Source: Peptostreptococcaceae bacterium (GTDB taxonomy: Bacteria > Bacillota > Clostridia > Peptostreptococcales > Filifactoraceae). From it: a stretch of 41,918 nt of DNA. Where the stretch lies: assembly GCA_030532905.1 (NCBI GenBank), contig JAUNKE010000014.1:1-41918 (forward strand). The letters run 5' to 3'. The notes under the pieces were generated by a model. It was not told the DNA's origin. It made no database searches and worked only from the letters and a program-made list of their open reading frames with translations. This document shows positions 9,090 to 16,487 of the stretch, piece by piece. A program made the position numbers and the translations under genes. The first letter of the stretch is position 1; every line of letters begins with the position of its first letter.

Positions 9090-10037
9090 TTAAAACTCGT
9101 TATCTTCAATATATTTTTCTGCCATAACCGCTGCGATTGCTCCATCAGCTGTTGCAGTTACAACCTGTCTTAAAAGTTTTTCTCTGCAGTCTCCCGCCGC
9201 AAAAACTCCAGGGTAATTTGTTTCCATTAATTCATTTGTTTTAATGTATCCTGACTCAGCAGTAGTCACTTTGCCCACGAAGATATCCGTACTTGGCAGA
9301 TATCCCGTAAACACGAAGATACCGAATGTACCGAATTCCTCATCCGCATCGTACTGCTCAATCTCATTGGTTTTTGTATCCTTGAATACTACGGATTCAA
9401 CAATACCTTCTCCTTTGATTTCTTCAACGACCGCATTCCATCTGAAATCAATTTTCGGATTTGCGAATGCTTTTTCCTGAATTGATTTTGCCGCACGAAG
9501 TGCATCTCGTCTATGAACAATCGTAACTTTTTCAGCAAATTTTGTTAGATAAATCGCTTCTTCAACTGCAGAGTCTCCTCCACCGATTACGAATACCTGC
9601 ATATCTTCAAAGAATGCCGCGTCACAGGTTGCGCAGTAAGAAACTCCTTTTCCTGTAAGCTCTTTCTCTCCCGGTACATCCAATTTTCTCGGGTTTGCTC
9701 CGGTTGCGATGATTACGGATTTTGCAAGGTACTCCGTTCCGCTTTCGCAAACAATTTTCTTCACCTTGCTGTCAAAATCAAAGCTTACTACCGCATCCTT
9801 CACTCTTTCAGCACCGAATTCTTCCGCTTGCTCTACCATACGAGCGATTAGTGACGGACCGGTTGCCTCATGAATGGAGCCCGGATAGTTTGCAACTTCA
9901 TCCGTAGTTACAATCTGACCACCTGTTTTATCCTTTTCAATAATAAGTGTGCTCAATCTTGCTCGCGCTCCGTAAAGACCTGCTGCAAGACCTGCCGGAC
10001 CGGCTCCTATGATTACTAAATCATAAATCTTTGACAT
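9090..10037 (-). CDS. trxB: Thioredoxin reductase (NADPH/FAD)
   Basis: A 315-residue low-molecular-weight thioredoxin reductase. FAD-binding GAGPAGLAAGLY at residues 11-22, redox Cys135-Ala-Thr-Cys138, NAD(P)H-binding IGGGDSAVEEA at about 151-161, and a C-terminal FAD-contact segment VFAAGDCREK. It reduces the adjacent thioredoxin, which reduces GrdA after each turnover. Starts nine bases after grdX. Confidence 0.95.
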   Translation of the reverse strand: MSKIYDLVIIGAGPAGLAAGLYGARARLSTLIIEKDKTGGQIVTTDEVANYPGSIHEATGPSLIARMVEQAEEFGAERVKDAVVSFDFDSKVKKIVCESGTEYLAKSVIIATGANPRKLDVPGEKELTGKGVSYCATCDAAFFEDMQVFVIGGGDSAVEEAIYLTKFAEKVTIVHRRDALRAAKSIQEKAFANPKIDFRWNAVVEEIKGEGIVESVVFKDTKTNEIEQYDADEEFGTFGIFVFTGYLPSTDIFVGKVTTAESGYIKTNELMETNYPGVFAAGDCREKLLRQVVTATADGAIAAVMAEKYIEDNEF

Positions 10038-10046
10038 TTTTACCTC

Positions 10047-10421
10047 CTAAGTTATTGCATTTTTGATTAAATCTAAATCTATTACCATAAAATCATCTAA
10101 AATACTCTCCGTCCACAACGGCGTTTTCAAATCATTTTGCAGCCTGTTATATACTTCTACTGCATTGCCAATCAATTCTAAAGATAACATGTCCAAACTC
10201 TGCTGTTTTTGAATGGCGATGGATTTGTACGGAGTTTCGTTAGGCTTGATACTTCCGGATAAAGGATGGGTAAGCAGATGATAGTTCAGATGAATTTTTT
10301 TTCTGGTTTCATCGAGCACATCACCGTATCCTCCATCAACAAAAATCACCGGATAGTTTAGTTCTTCGAAAAAGGTCTTTGCTTTCGGATTGTTTGTTAT
10401 GATTATGGAATTCCTTTTCAT
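10047..10421 (-). CDS. grdX: GrdX family protein
   Basis: A 124-residue member of the GrdX family, which is almost always the first gene of glycine reductase operons and whose biochemical role is not established. The ATG at 10421 is chosen because the family N terminus (MKRNSIIITNNPKA) begins there, an AAGGAAAA site precedes it, and the longer reading frame upstream runs through the riboswitch terminator. No membrane segment or known catalytic motif is visible. It lies immediately downstream of the glycine riboswitch. Confidence 0.9.
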   Translation of the reverse strand: MKRNSIIITNNPKAKTFFEELNYPVIFVDGGYGDVLDETRKKIHLNYHLLTHPLSGSIKPNETPYKSIAIQKQQSLDMLSLELIGNAVEVYNRLQNDLKTPLWTESILDDFMVIDLDLIKNAIT

Positions 10422-10441
10422 GCTTATCGTTTTCCTTGTAA

Positions 10442-10475
10442 ATAAAAAAATAAGGGAATCGCGCCTCGATTCCCT
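10442..10475 (-). terminator. Riboswitch-linked terminator ahead of grdX
   Basis: AGGGAATCG (10453-10461) pairs perfectly with CGATTCCCT (10467-10475), a 9-bp stem with a five-base loop, followed on the minus strand by TTATTTTTTT. It lies between the glycine aptamer and grdX, so it is the probable expression platform for the whole operon. Confidence 0.85.
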
Positions 10476-10480
10476 GTAAA

Positions 10481-10605
10481 ACCAGAGTGCTGTCAAAGCT
10501 ACGTTCTTTTACCTGAGAATTTCACCTGATAATTGGCAATTATCGGCTTGTCCCTTCGGTGGCTATTACTGCTCTCTCCCTAGCTTATCATACAACTTAG
10601 TATTG
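10481..10605 (-). promoter_or_regulatory. Glycine riboswitch (single aptamer)
   Basis: The minus strand carries the conserved glycine aptamer blocks in order: GGGAGAG, CCACCGAAGGGACAAG, TCTCAGGTAAAAGAAC, then ACTCTGG. The P1 helix is visible as AAGCTA near 10582-10587 with TAGCTT at 10496-10501. Only about 25 bases separate the aptamer from the terminator, so there is no room for a second aptamer. In a glycine-degrading operon the expected logic is glycine-ON (antitermination), but the switching pairings could not be resolved by eye. Confidence 0.9.
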
Positions 10606-10633
10606 CATTTCTAAATGTTTCTCTCTATTACCT

Positions 10634-10662
10634 ATTCTAATATAAAAGCAAAAAAATATCAA
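10634..10662 (-). promoter_or_regulatory. Promoter of the glycine reductase operon
   Basis: Minus-strand TTGATA (10657-10662), 17-base spacer, TAGAAT (10634-10639). Transcription would start near 10627, just before the riboswitch. No other strong promoter is seen inside the eight-gene operon. Confidence 0.8.
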
Positions 10663-10735
10663 TAGAAAAAACATAAAAAGTATTACTTTTTTATATTCGA
10701 GCTTAACAAAGTTGAACATTTGTTTTTTGTCATGC

Positions 10736-11203
10736 TCATATCAGATTTTGAGGCTGAATTTGTCTTATTGCTTCAAAAACCGCAACGCAAACCGTATTGG
10801 ATAAATTGAGCGAGCGAATTCTTTCCGATGATATCATCGGAAGCTTCACAAGATGCTCTTCATATTTCTGACGAATCGACGAGCTGAGCCCCGCCGTTTC
10901 TTTTCCGAAAATCAAATAGCAGTCTTTCGGATATTCAACTTCGGTATAAAGAAGGCTCGCCTTGGTTGAAAATAAAAAATAATTCCCCGAATTTTTTTGC
11001 TCGAATTCTTCAAAGCTGTCATAAAAATAAATTTCGACCAAGTCGATATAGTCCAATCCCGCTCGCTTGAGACTTCGCTCGTCCATGCTGAATCCAAGCG
11101 GACGAATCAAATGAAGTTTGGCGCCAGTGCATGCACAAGTACGAATAATATTACCGGTGTTTTGCGGGATTTCCGGCTCCACGAGTACAATATTTATTGA
11201 CAT
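10736..11203 (-). CDS. trmL: tRNA 2'-O-methyltransferase TrmL
   Basis: A 155-residue SPOUT-class enzyme that methylates the ribose of the wobble base 34 of certain tRNA-Leu species, using SAM. The N terminus MSINIVLVEPEIPQNTGNI and the SAM-knot segments (LIFGKETAGLSS near 110-120; MISSERIRSLNLSN near 126-140) are typical, and length is standard. It follows rpmA by 42 bases but sits directly after the rpmA terminator, and no ribosome site is evident before its ATG, so how it is expressed is unclear. Confidence 0.9.
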   Translation of the reverse strand: MSINIVLVEPEIPQNTGNIIRTCACTGAKLHLIRPLGFSMDERSLKRAGLDYIDLVEIYFYDSFEEFEQKNSGNYFLFSTKASLLYTEVEYPKDCYLIFGKETAGLSSSIRQKYEEHLVKLPMISSERIRSLNLSNTVCVAVFEAIRQIQPQNLI

Positions 11204-11209
11204 AGTTAT

Positions 11210-11231
11210 AAAAAAAGGGTGCCATGCACCC
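11210..11231 (-). terminator. Terminator after rpmA
   Basis: GGGTGC / GCACCC, a perfect 6-bp stem (11217-11222 and 11226-11231) with a three-base loop, followed by seven T on the minus strand. Confidence 0.75.
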
Positions 11232-11245
11232 CTTCATTCCTTTTC

Positions 11246-11524
11246 TTAAGCAGGGTAAATGCTTACCTGCTTTCTTTTTTTGTCTTTAACTTCAAATTTC
11301 ACTTTTCCGTCAATCATCGCAAATAGTGTGTCATCGCCACCTCTACCTACATTTGTTCCCGGATGAATTTTTGTTCCTCTTTGTCTGATGATGATTGAAC
11401 CGGCTGAAACAACCTCTCCATCAAACTTCTTAACGCCAAGTCTCTTAGATTTGGAATCGCGACCGTTCTTTGAAGAACCGACTCCTTTTTTACTCGCAAA
11501 AAGTTGCAGATTGATTTTTATCAT
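11246..11524 (-). CDS. rpmA: 50S ribosomal protein L27 with cleavable N terminus
   Basis: A 92-residue bL27. It has the Firmicutes N-terminal extension MIKINLQLF ending before Ala10-Ser-Lys-Lys; in this group the extension is removed by the protease Prp, exposing the tail that reaches the peptidyl-transferase centre. The prp gene is immediately upstream and overlaps the first 35 bases. Third gene of rplU-prp-rpmA. Confidence 0.95.
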   Translation of the reverse strand: MIKINLQLFASKKGVGSSKNGRDSKSKRLGVKKFDGEVVSAGSIIIRQRGTKIHPGTNVGRGGDDTLFAMIDGKVKFEVKDKKRKQVSIYPA

Positions 11525-11852
11525 TTGGTTGCACCTCCTTCTTTACCAATTTGACATACCGGCCGTAATCCTCAAGCAGTGCAGCGATGCCCAGCTCGAA
11601 AGTCTCCAGTAATGTTTTTATAGTATCCTTCATTTCGTTAGTATCAACTTTAATTTTTACATATCCTTCTTCGACAATATAATCCACATTCGCTTTCACC
11701 ACATCGGTTAAGCCGTTGAGTGTCGCCATCGTCAAAACGGATATCGCGGAACAGACGATGTCCTGTCCGTGTTTTGCCTGCTCGGCATGACCTGTCACTT
11801 CCACCATATATATATTTCCGCTCAGGTCTCTGGTCGTTGTTACAGTAACCAT
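11490..11852 (-). CDS. prp: Ribosomal-processing cysteine protease Prp
   Basis: A 120-residue Prp (YsxB family). The catalytic pair is visible as His22 ([11 protein letters not shown]) and Cys34 (DIVCSAIS), the same positions as in the characterised Staphylococcus aureus enzyme. It removes the L27 N-terminal extension. The start overlaps the rplU stop (TAATG), and the 3' end overlaps rpmA by 35 bases, so the three proteins are likely translationally coupled. The last 15 or so residues, encoded in the overlap, are poorly conserved-looking. Confidence 0.93.
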   Translation of the reverse strand: MVTVTTTRDLSGNIYMVEVTGHAEQAKHGQDIVCSAISVLTMATLNGLTDVVKANVDYIVEEGYVKIKVDTNEMKDTIKTLLETFELGIAALLEDYGRYVKLVKKEVQPNDKNQSATFCE

Positions 11853-12148
11853 TAGTTGATTGCTTCTACTGTAATCTTAGTGTATGGTTGTCTGTGCCCT
11901 TGCTTTCTTCTGTAATCTTTTTTCGGCTTGTATTTGAAAACGATAATTTTTTTCGCTTTCCCGTGAGCTACAACCTTTGCAGTAACATTGCCTGCTTCAT
12001 CTCCGGTTTTCAATCCGGAATCTCCTGAAACGGCAACCGCTTTCAGCGTGACGGTATCTCCTTCGTTTGCGTCTAGCTTTTCAACAAAAAGAGTATCTCC
12101 CACCTTTGCCATATACTGCTTACCACCGGTTTCGATAATTGCGTACAT
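11852..12148 (-). CDS. rplU: 50S ribosomal protein L21
   Basis: A 98-residue bL21 with the characteristic start [18 protein letters not shown] and C-terminal [20 protein letters not shown], which contacts 23S rRNA. Standard length. AGGAGGTG precedes the ATG. First gene of the L21-Prp-L27 operon, read from its own strong promoter and a structured leader. Confidence 0.96.
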   Translation of the reverse strand: MYAIIETGGKQYMAKVGDTLFVEKLDANEGDTVTLKAVAVSGDSGLKTGDEAGNVTAKVVAHGKAKKIIVFKYKPKKDYRRKQGHRQPYTKITVEAIN

Positions 12149-12226
12149 TTGAACACCTCCTCATAATAAGTCTCGCCTATTCAGGTACTCTTTCGAGTTT
12201 CAACCCGTTTCGTGCGGAATGTTTAC
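12149..12226 (-). promoter_or_regulatory. Candidate L21 leader
   Basis: The roughly 78-base 5' UTR of rplU contains a small hairpin (ACTCGAAAGAGT) and paired G/C-rich segments just before the ribosome site. Position and layout fit the L21 leader class that is thought to give autoregulation in Firmicutes; covariance was not checked. Confidence 0.5.
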
Positions 12227-12232
12227 CGATTT

Positions 12233-12261
12233 ATTCTATCAGAGAAGACAACAATTGTCAA
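12233..12261 (-). promoter_or_regulatory. Promoter of rplU-prp-rpmA
   Basis: Minus-strand TTGACA (12256-12261), 17-base spacer, TAGAAT (12233-12238): near-consensus sigma-A promoter. Confidence 0.85.
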
Positions 12262-12298
12262 ACCTTTTTTGATTTTCAAGGACAAATTCTCTCTCACT

Positions 12299-12898
12299 TC
12301 AAGCTGTCAAAATATACAGCAACAGGTGAATAAAAATCCCGAAATGCAATCGTCCCGTTTTCTCCCGAAAAAAAGAAAATATCACCGCCATAATTGCCGC
12401 AAGTGGAAACATCGCCACTTTTTGTGATAGAAAGCCGTCTATATAAACAGCATGGGCAATCGGAAAAAGCATCGCCATCAACAACATTACCCAACAAAAC
12501 GAAATCCTCTCTCTCAAATAGTTTTGCAAAAGACCGAAAGTTATAAAGTTCTGCCATAGAACGGAAATTGTAATAAAAAACATATATACACCAACCGGCA
12601 ACTCCAGATGATAATGTAGCGGTATCGTGACCATTCCGATAATCATCAGGATATAGAGAATCAACACCCATTTTGAACCGATGCGAAAAAATTCTTTTGC
12701 CCATTCTTTGTAGAGGACGAAAAAAACGATCAGCATTAGTATATTGAGAATTGATCCCGCTATCGTTAAAGCACTTGTATCCAAAAACATAGAGAATAAG
12801 CGATACGAAAAGCCGATTTGTACAGTAAAACCGAACAATATAAACCATCCAAGAATTGCTAAAATGATTTTTCCATACTTGAGTGACGCCTTCTCCAT
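12299..12898 (-). CDS. Multi-pass membrane protein of unknown function
   Basis: A 199-residue hydrophobic protein with about six predicted membrane helices. The second ATG (12898) is preferred over the one at 12904, because the AAGGAG ribosome site directly abuts the first and lies six bases from the second. The C-terminal half (AMLFPIAHAVYIDG and LHFGIFIHLLLY) is faintly like the histidine motifs of CPBP/CAAX-type intramembrane proteases, but the expected glutamate pair is not seen, so no function is assigned. Another reading frame across the same DNA lacks membrane periodicity and is rejected. It is isolated between the rplU promoter and a repeat-bearing gap. Confidence 0.7.
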   Translation of the reverse strand: MEKASLKYGKIILAILGWFILFGFTVQIGFSYRLFSMFLDTSALTIAGSILNILMLIVFFVLYKEWAKEFFRIGSKWVLILYILMIIGMVTIPLHYHLELPVGVYMFFITISVLWQNFITFGLLQNYLRERISFCWVMLLMAMLFPIAHAVYIDGFLSQKVAMFPLAAIMAVIFSFFREKTGRLHFGIFIHLLLYILTA

Positions 12899-13013
12899 CT
12901 CCATCTCCTTTTTTACAATGTCCTATTAAAAAGTTTTCACTACAATACTTTTGAAACATCCATTATTTACTTATCCTTTTTCAATTATATTCCTAACTCT
13001 TTTGTTTGTAAAG

Positions 13014-13245
13014 CTACAGATGTACCTAATACTAATATCCGATAAAATACCACAAAATGAATTTTCGTTCCGATACAGTGGTGAAGCGGTGGGGTTTTGG
13101 ATCTAACCCGCTTTTCAAGCAAAGCGATGAAAATCTTTGGTAGGTCAAATGCATGGGTTGACAAGATAAAGGGCGACCGCAGGGAGATTGTATGTCCATA
13201 ACAACCTATCACCGTTCCATACAAGCTATTCAAAATAAGAATTAT
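13014..13245 (-). repeat. Dispersed intergenic repeat, copy 2 (long form)
   Basis: The gap 12905-13348 holds no convincing gene. Its minus strand shares, in order, TATTTTGAATAGCTTGTA-GGAACGGTGA, then ACCCCACCG, then GTATTAGGTA-type blocks with the repeat at 1-137, but about 100 extra bases lie between the second and third blocks. The extra part could be an insertion or the fuller form of the element. Confidence 0.45.
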
Positions 13246-13348
13246 GCATTACTGCTTTTTCAAAAGGATTAGTATAAAATCCATTTCATAAAGTTTGTTC
13301 AAGTTTCTATATAAAGGAAGATATTTTTAGCTTTCAAGGAGCGAAAAA

Positions 13349-14407
13349 TCATTCCGCACAAAGTTCGGCGAATAATTTTTCGACGGTGATAATCTCTTTG
13401 ATGCGGCTGACATTTTCTCCGCAGAAAATAAGTGCCTTGTCAAGTTCTCCCCTCACCGCAGAAATCAACGCCGTCGTAATGCAATACGGAATATTGGCTC
13501 TATCACAACTTTGCAAACATTGATAGCAGGCTTTGATTTTTTGTTTTTCGATTTCAACCTCGCGGAGCAACTGATTTTTGATTGCCCTTCCCGGCATACC
13601 GACCGGTGTCTTGGTGATGACTACATCTTCCGCAGTCGCATTTACATAGGCCTGCTTGAAAGCTTCATTCGCATCGCATTCGACCGTTGCCACGAATCGA
13701 GTGCCCATCTGAACACCGGCGCAACCAAGCGAAAGATAATGCTCAATATCCGCGCGCTCAAAAACACCGCCGCCGAAAATCACGGGTATTTCTACATTAT
13801 ATTTGTCACCGAACTCTTTGGCGATTTCTATAATCTCGGTAATCTCTTTGTCGTATCCTTCCTTTTTACAGCGCTCGACATCTTCTTTGGAAAAACCCAA
13901 ATGTCCGCCGGCAAGCGCACCTTCCACCACAATCATATCGGCGGTTCGGGCATATCGCTTGTCCCAAAGTCGAAGCAAAGTGCGAACCGCTTTCGGCGGC
14001 GAAACGATGGGCGCAATCTTTACCTTGCTTCCTTCCACCAGCTTCGGCAATTCACTCGGTAATCCGGCTCCCGAGAAAATAATATCCGCGCCGCTCTCTA
14101 TACTGCAACGAACATATTCTTCATAATAATTGCCCGCGCACATGATATTGACTCCGATGATGCCGCCGTCGGAAATTTGTTTCGCTCTTTTGATTTCATA
14201 TTCCAATGCACGCACATTGGCTTCGAGAGCGTTCTGCGCAAAATCTTTCTCCCGATATCCCGGCTGAGCCGCGCTGATTACACCGATGCCTCCCTGTTTG
14301 GCGACCGCTCCCGCCAAGTTTGAAAGGCTCACACCGATACCCATGCCGCCTTGTACGATTGGAAATTTTGCAATCAAATCGCCGATTTTCAATGATGGTA
14401 ATTTCAT
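13349..14407 (-). CDS. FMN-dependent nitronate monooxygenase / FabK-like enzyme
   Basis: A 352-residue TIM-barrel flavoprotein of the 2-nitropropane dioxygenase family. Visible are the N-terminal FPIVQGGMGIGVS, the barrel segments GVNIMCAG, and the phosphate-binding IPVIFGGGVF followed by GCAGVQMGTRF. A Cys-containing tail segment (ACYQCLQSCD, about 290-300) is present. The family includes nitronate monooxygenases and enoyl-ACP reductase II; with no fatty-acid genes next to it the substrate is open. ATG 14407 is preferred over GTG 14413 because the GTG overlaps the GGAG ribosome site. It may be preceded by a 38-codon ORF ending three bases upstream. Confidence 0.85.
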   Translation of the reverse strand: MKLPSLKIGDLIAKFPIVQGGMGIGVSLSNLAGAVAKQGGIGVISAAQPGYREKDFAQNALEANVRALEYEIKRAKQISDGGIIGVNIMCAGNYYEEYVRCSIESGADIIFSGAGLPSELPKLVEGSKVKIAPIVSPPKAVRTLLRLWDKRYARTADMIVVEGALAGGHLGFSKEDVERCKKEGYDKEITEIIEIAKEFGDKYNVEIPVIFGGGVFERADIEHYLSLGCAGVQMGTRFVATVECDANEAFKQAYVNATAEDVVITKTPVGMPGRAIKNQLLREVEIEKQKIKACYQCLQSCDRANIPYCITTALISAVRGELDKALIFCGENVSRIKEIITVEKLFAELCAE

Positions 14408-14409
14408 AT

Positions 14410-14526
14410 TCACTCCATTTCTTTTTGTGCTTTCATTTCAGCCTGATTGCAATGCTCGAAAACTCCCGGTTGTGATTCATACGCATGCTCATCCGATATG
14501 AATCCCTGAACCGTCTCCACCGTCAT
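14410..14526 (-). CDS. Possible 38-residue leader ORF
   Basis: An open frame of 38 codons starting at ATG 14526 and stopping (TGA) two bases before the next gene's ATG, overlapping its ribosome site. The peptide is hydrophilic and acidic, with one Cys and a Lys/Gln/Glu-rich end (EHCNQAEMKAQKEME). No good ribosome site precedes it. The tight coupling to the downstream start argues for translation; the missing ribosome site argues against. It is not recognised. Confidence 0.3.
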   Translation of the reverse strand: MTVETVQGFISDEHAYESQPGVFEHCNQAEMKAQKEME

Positions 14527-14627
14527 CCGTCATTTATCAGGTCATTCTTACGCTTAAATCCATTCTCTTGATTTTAATTTCGATTTGGATTTTTTACCAA
14601 ATTCGATTTTCCATTTCACACGCTATT

Positions 14628-14656
14628 ATATTATTTCATTTTTTATTCATTGTCAA
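14628..14656 (-). promoter_or_regulatory. Candidate promoter of the FMN enzyme gene
   Basis: Minus-strand TTGACA (14651-14656), 17-base spacer, TAATAT (14628-14633). It would give a long leader of about 210 bases, which contains the possible 38-codon ORF. Confidence 0.45.
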
Positions 14657-14752
14657 TTATATAGAAGCATTTACAATAAATATAGAACATATATTTTTAT
14701 TTTGTTTCAAAAAAATACAAAGCACAATCTCATATTTTTTGTTCCGAAAATA

Positions 14753-14761
14753 TGTTATAAT
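14753..14761 (+). promoter_or_regulatory. Extended -10 promoter of the radical SAM gene
   Basis: TGTTATAAT, an extended -10 element, 30 bases upstream of the ATG at 14791, with a GGAGG ribosome site near 14780. The -35 region is A/T-rich without a clear consensus. Confidence 0.55.
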
Positions 14762-14790
14762 ATAGAAATCTAAGGTTTACGGAGGTTTTT

Positions 14791-15663
14791 ATGATAAATT
14801 ATGATATGCCGCTCTATCGCCCACCGAGCGAGGCGCGCAGTTTGATTATCCAAGCGACGCTTGGTTGCTCACACAACAAATGTACTTTCTGCTCCATGTA
14901 TAAGTCCAAGCAATTTCGTCCGCGCGCTTTGGAAGAGATTCAAGCGGAACTTGAATTCGCGAGAAAGGCTTATCCGAGGGTGCGACGAATTTTTTTGGCG
15001 GACGGCGATGCGCTGATTCTGAGTATGGAGCGTCTCGTGCCGATTTTGGAAGAAATCAACAGATTGTTTCCGGAATGCGAGCGCGTTGGAATCTACGGAA
15101 CTTCCAAAAGTATTCACAACAAAACGGATGAGGATTTGAAAAAGCTGCATGAGCTTGGACTCAAAATCGTCTATATGGGTCTGGAATCGGGTGACGATGA
15201 AATTTTGGAGTCGATTCATAAAGGCGAATCCGCCGACGACATCGTAAAGGCAGGCATCAAGTTGATGGAGTCCGGCATCACGCTGTCGGTTACGGTCATC
15301 TCCGGATTGGGCGGCTCGGCGAGAAAAGAGAGCCATGCTGTCCGTACTGCCGAAGCACTCAGCAAAATGAAGCCGCATTATATCGGATTTTTATCGCTGA
15401 TGATTGAGCGAGGCACGCCGCTTTACGATCTATATCAAAAGGGCGAATTCATTCCGCTGAGCGCCGAAGAAATTGTCGATGAAATGACGATTTTTCTAAA
15501 AACCATCGATTCGCAGGGCTCGGTATTCCGATGCAATCATGCATCCAACTACTTTGCTCTATCCGGCACATTGAATCGGGATATTCCGATGATGCTGCAA
15601 GAGCTCGAAGAAGTAAAAGAAGACCTTTCACTGCTCAAAGATGAGCGATTTCGTCGTTTATAA
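14791..15663 (+). CDS. Radical SAM protein
   Basis: A 290-residue radical SAM enzyme. The Fe-S motif is Cys26-x4-Cys31-x2-Cys34 (GCSHNKCTFCSMYK), one residue longer than the classic CX3CX2C spacing but recurrent in a subgroup of Elp3-like radical SAM proteins. The SAM-binding Gly-rich strand and a GLESGDDEIL segment (about 145-155) follow. No second Fe-S cluster motif or B12 domain is seen. The target is unknown. It is a single-gene plus-strand unit flanked by a divergent minus-strand gene and a shared bidirectional terminator. Confidence 0.88.
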   Translation: MINYDMPLYRPPSEARSLIIQATLGCSHNKCTFCSMYKSKQFRPRALEEIQAELEFARKAYPRVRRIFLADGDALILSMERLVPILEEINRLFPECERVGIYGTSKSIHNKTDEDLKKLHELGLKIVYMGLESGDDEILESIHKGESADDIVKAGIKLMESGITLSVTVISGLGGSARKESHAVRTAEALSKMKPHYIGFLSLMIERGTPLYDLYQKGEFIPLSAEEIVDEMTIFLKTIDSQGSVFRCNHASNYFALSGTLNRDIPMMLQELEEVKEDLSLLKDERFRRL

Positions 15664-15664
15664 T

Positions 15665-15702
15665 AGAAAACACCGAAGCCAAAACGGACTCGGTGTTTTC
15701 TA
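15665..15702. terminator. Bidirectional terminator
   Basis: AGAAAACACCGA pairs with TCGGTGTTTTCT across a short loop, with A and T runs on the two arms. It separates the convergent radical SAM gene (+) and btuD (-). Confidence 0.75.
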
Positions 15703-15731
15703 ATTTTGCGATTCGAAACTTTTCGCAATTT

Positions 15732-16487
15732 CTATATTCGATACATAATATGAAGCTTGCCGATTTCTTCATCCATGACGACTTTGGCGCGCACGCCGTA
15801 GAGTTTCTGAATAATGTCCTCATTGATGACTTTCTCCGGCACGCCATAATCCAAAATTTCGCCGTCTTTGAGCGCAAAGATATAGTCACAATACATCGTG
15901 GCGATATTCAAATCATGAATGGCGGAAATTACCGTCGCATCCAAATCCTTCGCCACCTGCATAAAATGCAATTGATGTTTGATATCCAAATGATTGGTCG
16001 GCTCATCCAAAATCAAGCATTGTGTATTCTGCACCAATGCACGAGCCAATACGATGCGCTGTTTTTCACCGCCGGAGAGCGAAGAAAAGCTGCGATTTGC
16101 AAAGTCGAACATATCGACCGTTCGAAGCGCATCATAAGCCATCTCGATATCCTGATGATTTTCACGCTCCATAAATTTTTTGTGCGGCGAGCGGCCAATC
16201 AGCACCATCTCCAACACATTAAAATCGAAAGACGAGTCATTATGTTGTGCGACGACCGCCATTTTCTGCGCGCTCTCTCTAAAGCTGTAATCATTCAGAT
16301 TCTTCCCGTCAAAAAGAATCGTCCCCTGCGGTTTGAGCACGCGATAGATGCATTTGAGCAAGGTACTTTTTCCGGAGCCGTTCGGTCCGATGATGCCCAC
16401 CATTTTATAATTTCGGATGGTCAGGCTGATGTCTTTGAGAATATTTTTGTCATCGTAGCCGAAGACAAGATTTTTGACTTCAAACAT
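15732..16487 (-). CDS. btuD: Corrinoid ABC transporter, ATPase
   Basis: A 251-residue FecE/BtuD-type ATPase. Walker A GPNGSGKST (34-42), Q-loop near 80, signature LSGGEKQR (136-143) and Walker B CLILDEPTNHLD (156-167) are all intact. It energises uptake of a corrinoid through BtuC. The family also includes iron-siderophore and haem importers; the cobalamin riboswitch upstream of the operon decides for corrinoids. The start overlaps the btuC stop as TAATG. Confidence 0.9.
   Translation of the reverse strand: MFEVKNLVFGYDDKNILKDISLTIRNYKMVGIIGPNGSGKSTLLKCIYRVLKPQGTILFDGKNLNDYSFRESAQKMAVVAQHNDSSFDFNVLEMVLIGRSPHKKFMERENHQDIEMAYDALRTVDMFDFANRSFSSLSGGEKQRIVLARALVQNTQCLILDEPTNHLDIKHQLHFMQVAKDLDATVISAIHDLNIATMYCDYIFALKDGEILDYGVPEKVINEDIIQKLYGVRAKVVMDEEIGKLHIMYRI

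Noticed and set aside
10422..10496. In-frame extension of grdX by 25 codons
   Set aside because: It covers the riboswitch terminator and part of the aptamer; the GrdX family starts at MKRNS.
10736..10738. TGA at the end of trmL considered as a Sec codon
   Set aside because: The protein is already full length for TrmL and no SECIS-like hairpin follows; it is a normal stop.
12294..12959. A 221-codon frame overlapping the membrane protein gene
   Set aside because: The other frame (12299-12898) has clear membrane helices and a ribosome site; this one is rich in Cys, Asn and Tyr with no recognisable pattern.
12985..13233. An 82-codon minus-strand open frame in the gap before the FMN enzyme
   Set aside because: It lies wholly inside repeat copy 2, has no ribosome site, and its composition is unlike the neighbouring proteins; it is probably an accidental frame of the repeat.
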